Source: Capitulum mitella
Taxonomy: Eukaryota > Arthropoda > Thecostraca > Pollicipedomorpha > Pollicipedidae
Length of the DNA stretch: 64,000 nt
Reading direction: 5' to 3'
Assembly: GCA_030062745.1 (NCBI GenBank)
Contig: CP099841.1
Span: forward strand, 25,113,398 to 25,177,397
In this document: in pieces, positions 11,401 through 58,893 of the stretch
How positions within the stretch are numbered: the first letter of the stretch is position 1
How the letters are laid out: every line of letters begins with the position of its first letter
Notes under the pieces: generated by a model
Databases searched by the model: none
The model's input: the letters and a program-made list of their open reading frames with translations, nothing else
What the model was told of the DNA's origin: nothing
Program-made: the position numbers and the translations under genes

Positions 11401-13522
11401 CTGCATAATGGGGTGTTTGTGTCAGTATTTGAATATTTGGGTGATGGATACCAATAGTTGTGGAAGGATTTCATAAATGAAATCTGTCGAATATTTTACA
11501 TGTTTGTTTTTTAAGTCTTATTGAGAAGTTTTATATTTATCCGTTCATAGTTCTGTCATCACCCTCTTTCGGATCTTGGCGGCCTGGGGGAAGAGGAGGG
11601 AGGGAAGAAACGCTCCTGTGCCTCCTGCGTCCACCTATGCCGGACAGAGGCCCTCGTAGCTTTCAGATCCTGGGATTGTCCTGAAACGGCTCACCAGCCA
11701 GCATGCCGATCACCACGCCCCGGTGTTGGACTCCCGTCCTGCCGCCAAGCCGTCATGCCACTGGCGGCACAAGTATCTTCTGTCCCCATCAGCAATGGAA
11801 CCCGCCGTCCGCATGTTGGGGAGACTCACGTTCTGGCGCGGCGGAACCTGAACCAGCCTGGTGAGGCCGAACGGCCCGCTTCGACGTTGAGGCGGGCTAA
11901 CGCTTCCCTACCACGACAGGATGATGCCCACCGACGCCTACTGGTGGCTCGGTCGGACATTTGCCGTTGAGAAGAGTATGCACACCTTTACTGGCCGACA
12001 GAAGAAAGAGTAGTTTCGTCTACCGTAAGATTGCAATAGCGGCCTACACGTGTGTCGATGCCTCCGTTGAAGTCGTCTTTGCACGGGCTCCCGCTTACTC
12101 CGCTAATCGTGCGGATGATTTTTTTCGCCTTTTTCTCAAACGCACGTACCTTTGAGGTTTTTGGCATAATTTCATTCCTTTGACCGGAGTGTTTACTCCT
12201 CCCCTCCCTGTAGCCGTCCTTTTTGCCGTCATTGTATGCGTCGCATATGCACGTGATGTCATCACTGCCCTCATGGTAGCACATTCTCACAAGCACATCC
12301 GTCGAATGCCTGGTATGCGACATGCAAGCACAGGCACGGGTGATCGAGACAACATGCATTCCCTCTTGTCATTTCTCGCTGACCCTCGCCTGCGGCGAAC
12401 GTGCAGTGCACGCGGGAGCCGCGAAAACGAACCGTTCCGTGTGGTCCCTGCGTGGTCTGCACTTGCTTTGCACTTTCATTCACGCCTCCTGCACGCGTAG
12501 ATTTCAAGAGCGCTGATTTTCGACCAAGCGTAACAGTACTGGCGTCGATTCTGGGTGGTGCACGCTGTGCCGTCTGCTTCGCACACTGTTCGTGATCGTC
12601 GGCACGCTACGTCGTCCAGTTTGCATGTGGTCTGCTCTCCGATTACCGGAACGCACGTGGCCGTGCGTGCCGGCGCTTGCCCGCACGTGGTCCGTGTCGG
12701 CCGGCGCTGGTCCGCACGTGGTCCGTACTTGCCCGGAGCAGGTTTGCACGGGGTCTGTGCGCGTTCGACATTGGTTCGCACGTTGCCGAGCTCACCCGTC
12801 AGCGACCTCTACCGGGCAGGCTGTCCGGGGTCAGATCTATCGTGACTGCTGGTCTGCCGCCGGCAGGCGAGTCTGCTGGCCAGTTTACCGTGTCAGATAT
12901 CAGCAGGAATGTAGGGAGGCCGTGGAAATGACTCTCGGTCGTCTCCCTTCTCGCCGCAGTCCTAGGAGTCATGCTATGTTCACGATGCCGCCCCTCCAGC
13001 TGTCTCGGAGTATTGTTCGGAGGGGTGGCGGATTGATCTGAGATTGAAATGGTCCCAGTAATTTATCCAGGACTATCAAATGGTTCAGGCTTGTATTGCC
13101 TGACCGAGGTGCAGTCCCAGTGCTTTGCATGTGTTAGCATGGACAACATACGGGTATAAATACCACAAGTGCTTTATGCGGAGGCTGCCTTTTGAGCACA
13201 ATTGCTGACTTCTTCTTCGAATGCCGTTCCAGGGGAATGTGGTCCTACCCGCTGGTATTTTGTGTTGACGATTGTCCTACGAATGCTGCAGCCGACAGTG
13301 TTTCCTCCCGCTGACGTCTGTGACGAGCCTGCGACCCTGTCTGGCAGCTTCCTGGACTACGACGCGCTGTACGAGGTAGCCCTGGCGCTGCGGCTGACCG
13401 ACATGATGGACAGTTTCCGCGGCCGCGGCTGGACCACGCCCGGCCCGTCTGCCAACGGCAGCGCCAACGGCGCTGCACACGCGCACAACGGTACCGCCTC
13501 GTCCCCGCCCGAAGTCCAGTAG
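2389..13522 (+). CDS. SDR16C-type short-chain dehydrogenase (RDHE2 / 17beta-HSD11-like), 3' part of gene
   Basis: Join 2389..2499, 5239..5400, 9073..9155, 10360..10476, 13348..13522: 648 nt, 215 residues plus TAG. Seen: NNAG motif (strand beta4), catalytic Ser 13 residues before the YCASK Tyr-x3-Lys motif, then [12 protein letters not shown] after strand beta6, LEPEYV and a hydrophobic C-terminal segment. Known: SDR16C enzymes are NAD(P)-dependent retinol or steroid oxidoreductases of ER or lipid-droplet membranes, about 300 residues long. The N-terminal membrane anchor and TGxxxGxG cofactor motif are missing, so the 5' exons lie outside the window or escaped detection. All junction phases agree. 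After the point where human relatives end, the protein carries a Gly/Asn/Ala/Ser-rich tail of about 30 residues. The exact substrate cannot be told; RDH10/SDR16C5 and HSD17B11 are both plausible relatives. Confidence 0.9.
3110..4380 (+). repeat. dispersed repeat family A, CpG-retaining copy
   Basis: Runs from a G-rich end (ggggatttggccccctgag, about 3140) to another G/C-rich end (gagggggtcggattcagccc, about 4321), with AT-rich centre and no coding potential. A reverse-oriented homologue lies at 19620-20640, and weaker relatives at 52380-53060 and 35500-36290. It is non-autonomous; the class is unknown. Confidence 0.65.
3752..3925 (+). repeat. internal ~83-bp tandem duplication in repeat A
   Basis: Two adjacent copies share gtgatatagg, tcatagctc/ttatagctc, gacccg.cct.atat, and aagctgaaacttggtacata. 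Confidence 0.75.
4700..4880 (+). repeat. degenerate GAGCCGCTGAGCC minisatellite
   Basis: Many near-copies of 'ccgctgagcc' and 'gagccgctga' with point changes; long frames on the - strand here are by-products. Confidence 0.7.
5239..5400 (+). CDS. SDR exon B (catalytic Ser, YxxxK)
   Basis: TCCTCAG acceptor, 54 codons in phase 0, ends AAG before GTACAC. Contains [28 protein letters not shown] and the start of the next helix. Catalytic Ser, Tyr and Lys are all present with normal spacing. Confidence 0.95.
5401..9072 (+). other. SDR intron B-C
   Basis: No exon, RNA gene or clear mobile element recognised; mixed composition. Confidence 0.6.
9073..9155 (+). CDS. SDR exon C ([10 protein letters not shown])
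   Basis: TTTTTCAG acceptor; 27 codons plus two bases before GTGAGT. The segment after the exon, compared with human SDR16C5, is about five residues shorter than expected before the LLPFLEPEY motif. This is either natural variation or a very small missed exon between 9156 and 10359. Confidence 0.9.
9580..10345 (+). repeat. degenerate ~30-40 bp minisatellite ending at SDR exon D acceptor
   Basis: Repeats of types 'cggcagacnaagaccnt' (about 9590-9780) and 'gtctgacngagggag / cttgnatggtc' (about 10080-10345). The last unit runs into the GTTTTCAG acceptor of exon D. Confidence 0.7.
10360..10476 (+). CDS. SDR exon D (LEPEYV segment)
   Basis: GTTTTCAG acceptor; the first C completes an Arg codon; ends in phase 2 before GTGAGT. 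Encodes [19 protein letters not shown] and a hydrophobic YLGYLFFLK stretch. A degenerate minisatellite lies directly upstream in the intron. Confidence 0.92.
10477..13347 (+). other. SDR intron D-E
   Basis: No gene seen. Holds the degenerate repeat at about 12600-12790 and otherwise unremarkable sequence. Confidence 0.6.
12600..12790 (+). repeat. degenerate ~25-30 bp GC-rich minisatellite
   Basis: Recurring 'cgcacgtggtccg', 'ccggcgctggtccgc' and 'gcccgcacgtgg' elements with point changes. Confidence 0.6.
13348..13522 (+). CDS. SDR exon E (C-terminus and stop)
   Basis: Acceptor CTGGCAG chosen because only it has the required phase. It also aligns the segment FLDYDALYE...TDMMDSF residue for residue in length with the human SDR16C5 end (FLPLKTGLL...HAMDGF). 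A CTGAC branch-point-like motif lies about 35 nt upstream. The frame then runs through a low-complexity tail to TAG at 13520-13522. Confidence 0.8.
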
Positions 13523-13655
13523 GTGGAGCGGGCGCCGCTGGACCGCTGTACTGTGGGTCAGCGCTGTCCCCCCACGTCCAGTAAGAGGGGGACCCCGCTG
13601 GGTCATTGTTGCCAGCTGCCACGCCCCCCCCCCGTACGTCCAGTAAGCGGGGAGA
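13510..13655 (+). repeat. 62-bp imperfect tandem repeat spanning the SDR stop codon
   Basis: The motif GTCCAGTA(G/A)G recurs at 13514, 13576 and 13638, exactly 62 bp apart each time, with G-rich sequence after each. The first copy contains the gene's TAG; the others read GTAAG. Confidence 0.7.
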
Positions 13656-14040
13656 GGTACTCGCACTGTGGCGCACGCAGGGGCAGATTGGCGCCCGTAA
13701 TTTCGTGTTGCCCTGCGACTGTAGCGTGATCATTGTTTTTGAGCGTGATCATTTGCTTGCTGGGGCAGTCAGGAATCAGGAGCGATCTGCCAATGGCTTC
13801 GTTACCAGGGACATGCATAATGTCGCTAACTTCGGCTGATATTGCCGCGCATAATGGGGGTGTTTGAATCATTGTGTCGGCTCATTGGGTAGAAATTGGG
13901 ACTTGTTGCGCTGGTGCCTGTGAATCACATGGATACGTCGTCCATGAAAATGTGTATCTACGCTCGCGTTACAAGCATGAATATGCGTACGCTTGTCGAC
14001 GGTGAGACAAATTGTGTCAAAGTACCTCGTTTGTAATAAA
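13523..14040 (+). promoter_or_regulatory. probable 3' UTR with AATAAA polyadenylation signal at 14035-14040
   Basis: The first AATAAA on the + strand after the dehydrogenase stop is at 14035. No coding signal is seen between. Inferred as the gene's poly(A) signal by position. Confidence 0.55.
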
Positions 14041-15131
14041 GGGTGCAATTCCGTGACTCTCCATTTCTAGCATTGATGCCTGGAACCGCAAACGAAAAGT
14101 TCCGAGACAGATTTCATGTTTCACTCGTCGCGCTACGCACCGCTCGTGACGCAGAAAAAGATTCTGGGAAGAAAAATTCCCGGAGCAAACATTCTCCTCT
14201 ACGACTCGGTCTGCTGCGTCCCGTTGGATTTGCCGCTTGCTCGCTGCATGTTGCGACACCAATTTTTTTTTTTGGACCGATTTATCCGGCTCCACGGTGA
14301 TCGTTTCCCCCCCCCTCGCCACCACCGAGGACAAACAGCGCTCACTCCTTGTATGGAGTCCTGACCCTAATCGCCCACGCAAAAACCCTAAAGCCGACTG
14401 ACCCTAATCGCGCGGCCACGCACGGCCCCTTACCACTACCACTCCTACCCCGAACCGGAGTCACCCAGTGCACAGTGAACTGTCATCACGACACCGTCCC
14501 GCGTACACGCCGCACCCCAGCAGCCCTCACGGGGCTCTGAACCAGCGAGGCCCCACGGGCCACCAAACGCGACAAAATAGTCCACGTATATTTTTCACAG
14601 ACTCGCAACAAAGCAGCGATAACACGTCGCCCAGCCTCCAGCCTCAGCGCCTGCGTCCGTCACCAGCCAGGTGGCGCGCGGTACGCGGACGACAGTCGGC
14701 CGCCCCTGCCTGTGTGAAGCCCGACCCACCGAAGCGAGCTCCGCACACGATATACGCACGCAATTTCGCACCGCCGTGGCCAGGCTCATTAGAAACAGGA
14801 AAGCGTACGCACGTTAACAGACCACTCCCGTCTATTCGCCAACAAAATACACAATCCACGCTAACCAACAACGCAGCACGGAGGAGCCTCACGCGAACAC
14901 GTACAACGCGACACAATCCGCATCAACTCACCGGATAGACTTCAAAGTGGAAGGAAGGACCATGCACTCGGAAGGGAACCGCACCGTCACCTGTCAGGAA
15001 ATATCTACATACAGACGCCCACCGCGGTCGCACTGCGTCGCCCCGCTCCGACAGCGGGCCGCCGGCACAAGAACCCCGCCCCCGCACCCGTCCTAGCAAA
15101 AATAGACTGTCCGGCCTGTCGCCGGCGGCTC
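14041..15131. other. intergenic region between convergent SDR and TRAM genes
   Basis: No exon recognised. Contains 'ccctaatcgc..cgcaaaaaccctaaagccgactgaccctaatcgcg', a short direct repeat (about 14363-14412). No - strand AATAAA was found for TRAM here. Confidence 0.55.
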
Positions 15132-25446
<10,315 letters not shown>

Positions 25447-25452
25447 TTTATT
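25447..25452 (-). promoter_or_regulatory. AATAAA polyadenylation signal of ARS2
   Basis: The - strand reads AATAAA about 155 nt after the distal stop codon. No other AATAAA lies between the two candidate last exons, so both isoforms may share it. Confidence 0.65.
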
Positions 25453-25604
25453 GACGGGTGGAATCTCACAAGAGTATCTATTCTAACACATTTACATCAT
25501 GCTCCAGACGCTCCATTTTTTCACACGAAGACTGTCCTGATCAGAGTGTTGTAGCCAGATCGCGAGCTAAAATGTTCTCACAAAGGCTGAGGACAGCACG
25601 CCCG

Positions 25605-50709
<25,105 letters not shown>

Positions 50710-51170
50710 GGCCCTCTAGCGGCGGTGCGCGGGTGCGTCCTGGGCGGCCGACGGCTGCTCTCGCTGGCTCCGGCCGCGGGCGGCTGCGGCGGCGCCCGAA
50801 TCGCGTCAGCGGCCCCTCTTCGGACAACGGGCGGCAACACAGAGGACACCGACGGCTCGGCAGGCAACCGGACAACAATACACGCCGCCATCTGCTCGTT
50901 TGTAGGACAGGACGCACAGGCTCTTCCACGCAGACGTCCGGTGTTTTGTGCCAAGTGCTCTGTACTGCTACTACTGTTGTCTCGTCAGGCGTCAGTCCGC
51001 TGTCCGTAACACCACCTGGGCTGCACATGCCACGCAATGTACGCATCCACAGCCAGAAAAGTGTCGTGTAAATTTGCATCAAAATCCGTGTTACGTTGGT
51101 GTGTTTGTAGCTCTGTGTCGGTTACAGCAAGTTTTAAATCAGACGTCATGCTTTATGCGATAAATTCATC
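50710..51170 (-). promoter_or_regulatory. CpG-rich region upstream of ARS2 start (promoter/5' UTR candidate)
   Basis: GC- and CpG-rich sequence immediately upstream of the start codon grades into AT-rich DNA by about 51050. No TATA box is evident. Promoter function inferred from position and composition only. Confidence 0.45.
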
Positions 51171-52379
51171 CATCGCAAAAAGCATTTCCATTTGAGACAG
51201 CACGAGTCCTCTCATCGTCCAGAATACACTGAGAACACAATGCCCAGCTAAAAGGAAATGCAATGCCTGAGAAATGCACAGAGCCTACAGTTTCTGTGTT
51301 TTCTGCCTTCTGACACCTCATCCATATGCAAATCAAAGCTTCAGCCCCTTCAACAGCCAACTTTACCCCAACTTCACAAAAAAACACAGTCTGTTATTCC
51401 GGCGGAATATAACCATCTCAAGACCAACTCATTCTGCACACAACCATAACAAGGAAAGATCTTTTCAAAAGTCAGTAGAATGAAGCAGTCAGACAAGTGG
51501 TCTTCCAAAACCCAGTTTGAAAAAGGGTGGCACAGCAAAAATGCATACCGTGAATGTCTTTAATAACAGGAGATAAAAATATCATTAACTGCGAAATCAT
51601 TACCTAGCCCCAGTTTTCCTTTACAAGTTTGATCAGAGCCCTCTGAAACAAACGGTGCTGGGAACAAAATCCATACTAAGTTGTTTACCGACCCTACTCC
51701 GCTACCCAACTGCGTCCAAATATGGACAAATTTTGCCCCGACCCTGGACCAGATAACATAGAGGCATATGTTAGGTGCCATTAGTCATGACACGGCCGAC
51801 CCGTGGACTACGTGACCCGTTCTGTTCCAGGTCAAACAGTGCTGCCTCCGTGAGTGCCAAACCCACGATGCCCGTCACATAACGGGTATACGCCGAGAGG
51901 CGTCGTGATTGGCTGCGACTATCCCTTCTGATGAGAATGTCAGTTCGTTTTTCCTGTAGTACAAAACTCAGCATGATGCAAGTGATCCAGTATCACGTGG
52001 ATGACATGACATTTTTATGACATGACATATGATAGTTCTATATGACATATATGACAATTCTATAAATAAGTGGTTCTGCAAACCGTGTCCGAAAATCCCG
52101 TTTGTGCCGGGGTGTCAGACGAAAAATTTAAGCCAGAACGAAATCATGGAAGTGGAAAATAAAAGCTAATACAAATGCAACACAACAGATTGTTCAGCAA
52201 AGCCTGAGCCTGTATATGCAGGAGTTACAACTAGCCCACCTTAAAATGTTCACAGTGAACAGAAAGTACAGATACATGACCACAGCCACTGCATGCAAGG
52301 TATTGGAATCATTATGCAAAACTCAGGATTTCATAGCACAAAACTGCAGCATGGAAAAGTACAGAGAGATAACTAAAAA

Positions 52380-53060
52380 TCAGTCTTATCCAGGTGTGAT
52401 CTTCACCAAAATCTGGTATTTCTGGGAAACTTTACAAAGGTGTGTGCCATACATCTTCCTGTAGAAAGTGAAAACAGAGTAAGCCTACTTTCCCAAACCT
52501 GTTTAACACCTTTCATTGGCAATATGGGGCATATGATCTCTGTTCCTTCCCTCTTTTTAAATTGAGGCCAATGCTACACTTCATTTGCAATCCAGCCTGA
52601 TGTCAGGTGTACTTCTTGAGCATAACATAACTTGTGAATGCTAAGTGCTTTTTTTATTTTAATTCTTTTGTTATTTTGGGCTTTGAAAAACTAACCCTCC
52701 CATTTTTGAAACCCAGTCAACACCTAGGAATATTTTCAAAGTTTCAAACATAAGACCAATGATAAAAGTCCCATCCATCACCTGTCAATTCATGCCAATT
52801 TCATGAAAAAGCAGTCCATCAACAGCAGGGCTATAACAGGTCCAAAAATATCCCACATTTTGGCATTTCTGTCACAACTTGCCCTCCCCCACTATCCACC
52901 CCTTACAAGATTTTGAAAGCTTCTTTTTATAAAATGAGGTTTCTGTCATGGCTAATTCCCATTTGTTGACATGAAATAGAATGTGTGGTTTCCAAGATAT
53001 CAGGAGGGAGACCAAATCCCACCCTCTGCCAAAAATCGTGGCTTTACCTTCGAGCCTTCC
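52380..53060 (-). repeat. repeat family A-like, CpG-decayed reverse copy
   Basis: Shares order and motifs with 19620-20640: caaacataag.ccaatg, ccatttgttgacatgaaa, ccaagatatcaggaggg..accaaatcccaccc. Confidence 0.55.
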
Positions 53061-53113
53061 AGAAATGGGGTTTATGTGTTTGGAAATAAAAGCAATCAAG
53101 CGGAAAATCTGCG

Positions 53114-54880
53114 AGCAAAATAGCTGCAATGGCACAGGCCACAACCAAATGAGTTAACTGAACAAAGCTAAAAACTGTTTTGTATGCTTTGCAAAATGGA
53201 AATGTGCATCCATGCATGCATCTTCAAAACACCTAGACAAGTACAACTTGTCTGAGCCTATGAATCCCAAAGACAGTGCCATTTTAAGACAAAATTACCT
53301 AATGTGTTACAGGGCTAGCTACAACATAACATTCTACCTTTCCCAACCTTTTGCAGTGGCAAAATAAACTATGGAAATATTTTATGGAGAGAACAAAAGC
53401 CACAAGAAACCAGTTTTTTATGCAAGGGTGGCCAGGTGTCAAAATAATATTATCTGATGTCACTCAAAGCATATTATCTAAAATCCTGCAAAACTAACAG
53501 TTGATGCTTTCCAGTTCTTGACAATGATCCCAGGGGAATATCTGGTAACTATTAACCATGATGTTAGCTTAATGTTACATCAGCAATTTGACAGCTGTTG
53601 TACTGCTGTTATGTGTCCTAACTTGCATCCTTGATGATTGAATCAACATTCAGCTTAGACACTTCTCTCCCCTGCCAGAATTTCACTCCTGAGATGGGAG
53701 GGCACTAGTTTCCTTCTACTGGCAATGACAAGACTGGTCCAAGCCAACTCTGCATTCATTCTGTGGCCTGCTGTCAAGACAATGTACTATCACAGGTTTT
53801 GAAAAGATCTTGTTGGCAAAGAGTCCTGACTGCCTTTGCACAATTAGGCTTTTGTGTGCAAGACAGTTTTGACATGTACCTGTCCATACCAGACAGAATG
53901 TACATACAGCTTTGATCCCAAACATTACAAAAGGAAGTCAATCTGGATCATATTTTAAAACTGGGAAGTGCTTGTGTACATGTCTGCACTGCACTGTGTA
54001 CACATGTCTTAGCTTGAAACACCATAAAATAAACATGAATGTTCATGATTTTGGGGCTGGGTGTCCTTAATACATTATTTCTGCACTAAAAATGAACAAT
54101 GCTGCACCACAGCATGCACCATTCAATGTCATGTAATTATCACAAACAGGAATGATATAACTGCACTGATTGCAAAACAACAAAAGTCCAAGGTTAATAT
54201 AGACCACTATATACTTTCATTATCCATCAGTCCCTAGACAGCACTGTGGAAAAATTACATTGTGAAGGGCCAAAAATAATTTAATTTGTAAGACAATGAG
54301 TAGAAATACACAATATTGACACCAATAAACCAGTAAAACAAAATGAAATGCATCAACTAATAATCCAAGAGAACAACATAATGAAACACACCTAAACATT
54401 CTCAAGTTTAATGCTGCCTAACCTTATCTAACCTAACATTTCATTTCTCTGTGATCAGGGACCTACATAAACATGTGAAGTACTATGTGCAAAAAAATGC
54501 TAGTCATCTTCTGAACCAATGTATGCCAGGATCTAGATCAATGAATTCATGAGACTTTCATTAGTATAAAATACACCTCTATGGAAAGTGGTGGACAAAT
54601 AGTGGGAGTATATATACCTGTCTGTGACCCAGAACTAATGTCTCCACACAAACTTTTTAAACTAAGTATACTTGTAGAGGAAATGGTGGGAAAAATGGGA
54701 ATAAATATTCCTATCTAAGGCTGGGAAATAATGTGCTTAAACAGACTTTTAACAATGCACACAGGTCCACCACAGTCAAGGCCTTGTTGAAAACATAATA
54801 TGAATGAACATGATTTTCTTGCCCAGGCTTAAATGGCTTCTCCAGGCTAAAAATATTATAATATATATATATAAAAAATA

Positions 54881-54916
<36 letters not shown>

Positions 54917-55601
54917 ATATGGTTTCTATATGCTACAATCACAGGACCAAGATCAATCCTATGTAAATTTACTTGTCAAGGAAACCCTCATAGAAATATC
55001 CTGGAAAATATCCTGGGATGGGTGTGGCCTCCACCACTACTTCAAAAGTTGGTGTGGCATGCCACACCAATTTTTAATAGTGTGCATGTCCAGAACTGAG
55101 TGTACTGTTAAGTTCACTGCACTCTTGAATGCTGGTTCATACAGCACTGCAGTGTAAACCCATAGCTGGTAGAAAGCAAGTGTTTCCTTAGCCATTCTAA
55201 TCAAATTCAAAAATAAAGTGGCTGAAGTCCAGTGAAAAAATAGTGGAAACAGGGGAAAAAAAATTAGGGGTGTGGGACTAAATGGGCTAACCTTTGCCAT
55301 ACTTTGCCACAACTTTCCAAAACAATTTTTAGCCTGTAAAACCATTATCAGCAGGCTAATACCATTTTGCAAATTTAATAGCTATGTAGAGTTGAAAGAC
55401 ACATTATTTATAAAGCCATGCACTGACACTGCCATATACAGCAAAACATTGTGTTTAAAACCTCCTTAGATATTAACCATATATAATGAAAAGTGTGGGA
55501 TGAGCATTTATCACACAACCAAATTCTGAGACATTTCTTTGAATAATTCCTCCACATGCAGCATGTGCAATGCTTAAGACATTTTGGCATACACAGTATT
55601 A
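53114..55601. other. CpG-void block 2
   Basis: By eye no CG in about 2.5 kb; also none in 52141-53027. CpG reappears at 55602 (gcgtaaatccgcgatttcg). Confidence 0.8.
54873..54914 (+). repeat. poly(A) tract
   Basis: About 30 uninterrupted A preceded by AAT-rich and (TA)n sequence. Could be the tail of a retroposed sequence, but no body was recognised. Confidence 0.9.
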
Positions 55602-57589
55602 GCGTAAATCCGCGATTTCGAGTGGCTCAGACAAGTGAACATCATAGCAACCACCGTCATATAAAAACGTGCAATAGGCACGTCAAAATATACAACTTGC
55701 GTCATCCTCAAATCCAGTTAATCATTTTAATGTCAGAGTGCTCAACCCTATCGTATGGCCCCATGAAACAAAAAACGCTAGATAAGACACAGTCCTTACC
55801 AGTAAGGAGACACACCCCGAAAACTACTGTTATCCCAACCTACGAGTCAAGACTCCTAGCAACCAGCGCCACCGAGTCCAAACGCACTGCACGCTACATA
55901 TACGTTTCATTTACGACGCATGAATGACCAGAAATGCCGCAATTTGCAAAATTTAGCTGCTAAATAAAATCATGGACAGTGTCATTGTCAGAAATATCTG
56001 TTTGGTTGGAATGACCGGAAATGTCAACATTTACAAAATACAACTCTTAAATAAGAATCCCGTACAATTTGATTGCCAAAAAGTCCGTTGTGTCACATAT
56101 TGCAACTGCGGCCGTGTGCAGAGGCTCACTCAGGGGCAGAGGCGCCGATTTCTGTGCATGATTGGGGGGTCGAGCAGAGGGCCCGACGGCTTAACCTGCC
56201 CCCAAATGTGGGCTTCTCGGCAGATTTAGCCCACTTTTCTTTGGCCAACGAAACTTAACTAGTTTCTTTGTTATTATCTGTCAGAAAAAAACTGCACTTA
56301 TCCCTGTGTATGTTTTAAGACGAATGAGTACTAATAACGAAAGGAACGGCCTCAATAGGATAGGGGGGGGGTTGGGTTAAAGGGCTTTTTTAAGTATCAT
56401 GTCCCATTCAAATCCTTGCTTTTGTTACCTTCATTTTCGTCCTTAAAATGTAGGGTGCCTTGTCTGGTCGAATTCCCAAATTACTTTTTTTTAAGGTCAA
56501 TCAGACTTCGAAAAAAGTTTAGCATTATCCACACGTGCAAGTGCACTAATCTCCTAAATCCCAATACCTACCTATATTGCAAAGTTCCTTATAAAGGAAA
56601 AATACAAAAAAAATAATTTAAATCAAATATGGTTAGGTGTTGAAATAAATTGCTTTTACTTTATACTTAACTTCATCGGCAAATGAAAAGTCTATTAGTT
56701 TATTTGACAACTCTAGGTACTAGTTAATTTGTATAGTACTACTAATAGTACTAGCTTCTAGTCTATTAGTTAATTTGAAAAAAGTCAAATAGTCAATTTG
56801 CCCCACCCACCCACCTTGAAGGGTTTTCGAAAACAGCTCGAGAACGCCGAAAGCGAGGCCGACAAAATTTTGCACAATTCTTTGCTAGTGAATACCACGT
56901 TGTACCGCGTTCGATTTTTTTTTATCTAGCCCCAAAGATCAAGGCGGTAGGCCTTGATTTTTGTTCAAGGTTTGTTCAAGGTCAGATCAATGGCTCAGAA
57001 AATCCGACTAAAAAGATAAATTTCAAACTGAAACAAAAAATCATACTTCAGAGGGAAACTTACGGAAATCCGCCACCACCCCGGCCTTGACCTTTCGAGC
57101 AGCCTGGAAGGTCAACGGCATAACATCTACAAAGTCGGAAAGCCATAGTAGAAAAGAAGAATGGCGCTACTTCTTGGTGAAATCCGTGTTTCTCTACGTA
57201 GCTTACCTTTTAAGCTTTCAAGGGTTCAAACTAACCCCCACCCACATCCCCACATCCTCTCCCCACTCCACCATGGATGGACTTTTTTCAAAATAATTTG
57301 ATGGGACAAGGAAGCCGAAAGTGTGATCAAATTAGGTGGCAAACAGTCGCTGACCGGGGGGAGCTGGGGGGGGGGGGTGAAGACCACTGACCGGGGGGAG
57401 TAAAAACCGTTGACCAGAGGGGGTTGATGAAAGTTGGTGGGGCGAAAATCGTTGTTGGTGGGGCGGCCGCCCCTCCAACTGAATAGGAAACTCCACCCCT
57501 GCACTCCACCCAAGGTTGCTGCGATTTACCGACCACCCGGGCGCGTTTTAACACCAGGATTTCTGTTTCGGAATTGCCGACATTTAGAC

Positions 57590-58309
57590 ATGGGTCGAAT
57601 TTACAAACGTAAAGGGGATGGTGACCGCCACGAAGAGGCCCTTAGGCTTGCTTTTAACGAGGTGAAAAATGGAACATTGTCGCAGCGAAAGGCTGCGGAG
57701 AAATATAACGTTCCCAAGAGTACTCTGGCTGACTACATTCTGAGGGACCAGAAAACCGACCAAGGGTTTCAGTTACGGTCTTTCGCGAGTTGGCAGATCT
57801 TCCCACCCGAGATGGAGATGTCTCTTGCCGAGTACCTCGTTAAGTGCTCTGCTATGTTCTACGGGCTTTCAACGAAGCAAACTAGAGCGCTAGCCTACCA
57901 GTATGCCGTCGCCAACAACCTCACAAGACCGGCACGATGGGACGAGGACGAAGAAGCGGGCAAGGAGTGGCTCCTAGGATTTTTGAGACGCCACGAAAAC
58001 CTCAGCATCCGGAAGCCAGAACCCACAAGCTTGGCACGGATGACAAGTTTTAACGCGGAAACTGTGAAAACATTTCAGGAGAAGTTGGCAGACGTCCTTC
58101 AGCGCTTCAAATTCACATCCAGTAGCATCTACAATGTTGACGAATCTGGGTGCACTACAGTTCAAGAACCCCCAAGCAAATCGCTCCGAAAGGTGCTCAC
58201 CAAGTGGGACATGCCACGTCTAGGGAGCGGGGTGAACTGGTCATCTTCGTGGGCATCTGCTGTGCGAATGGCAGCGCACTACCACCCTGCTTCGTCTTCC
58301 CGCGTGTGA
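57590..58309 (+). pseudogene. transposase part 1: HTH and first catalytic Asp
   Basis: Reads in the family frame to about codon EPP (58172). A C5 run (58167-58172 area) appears one base short, after which this frame leaves the family sequence and ends at 58309. Confidence 0.85.
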
Positions 58310-58893
58310 GGTTCGACGAGACGAGGATGATGAAAGCAACATCTTCAGGCTCTCTGGGTCTTCTGTTGGCCCCCAACGGATGGATGACCAGCAAGAACTT
58401 CTCCAAAGTCCTTGAACACATCGTGGCTAACGTGCGGTGTTCAAAGGAAAAGTCGATCCTGCTCATCATGGATAATCATGTCTCTCATCTGTCAGTCGAA
58501 GCCATCAACTACGCAAAAGACAACGGCATTGTTCTTCTGACAATACCACCTCACACCTCAATGAGACTTCAGCCCCTCGATGTCGGCGTCTACGGGCCCT
58601 TCAAGACCTTCTACAACCAGGAGGTCTCCACGTGGATGGTGCAACACCCCGGTCGCCCTCTCACAATCTACGATGTTCCGCAACTCGCCTGCAGGGCTTG
58701 GGACAGAGCCGCAACGCCCACAAACGTCAAATTCGGCTTCCGAGCAACAGGCATTGAGCCATTCGATCCAAACATTTTCAAAGAAGAGGACTTCACGATG
58801 TCTTTTGTGACGGACAGGCCCAAGGACGGAGCTGAGGCACAGGCAGTGACATCCTCCGAAGGCACCTCCTCCAGCCAGGCTCGGGGGGAGTGA
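58150..58893 (+). pseudogene. transposase part 2: DDE catalytic core
   Basis: Family-like from PKQIAPKGAHQVGH onward through LLIMDNHVSH and LQPLDVGV. Stops at TGA 58891 directly after a G6 run. Confidence 0.88.

Larger units (their letters stand above)
51171..57433. other. intergenic region
   Basis: No exon recognised. Holds repeat-A-like sequence (52380-53060), CpG-void block 2 (53114-55601) and a poly(A) tract (54873-54914). Confidence 0.55.
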
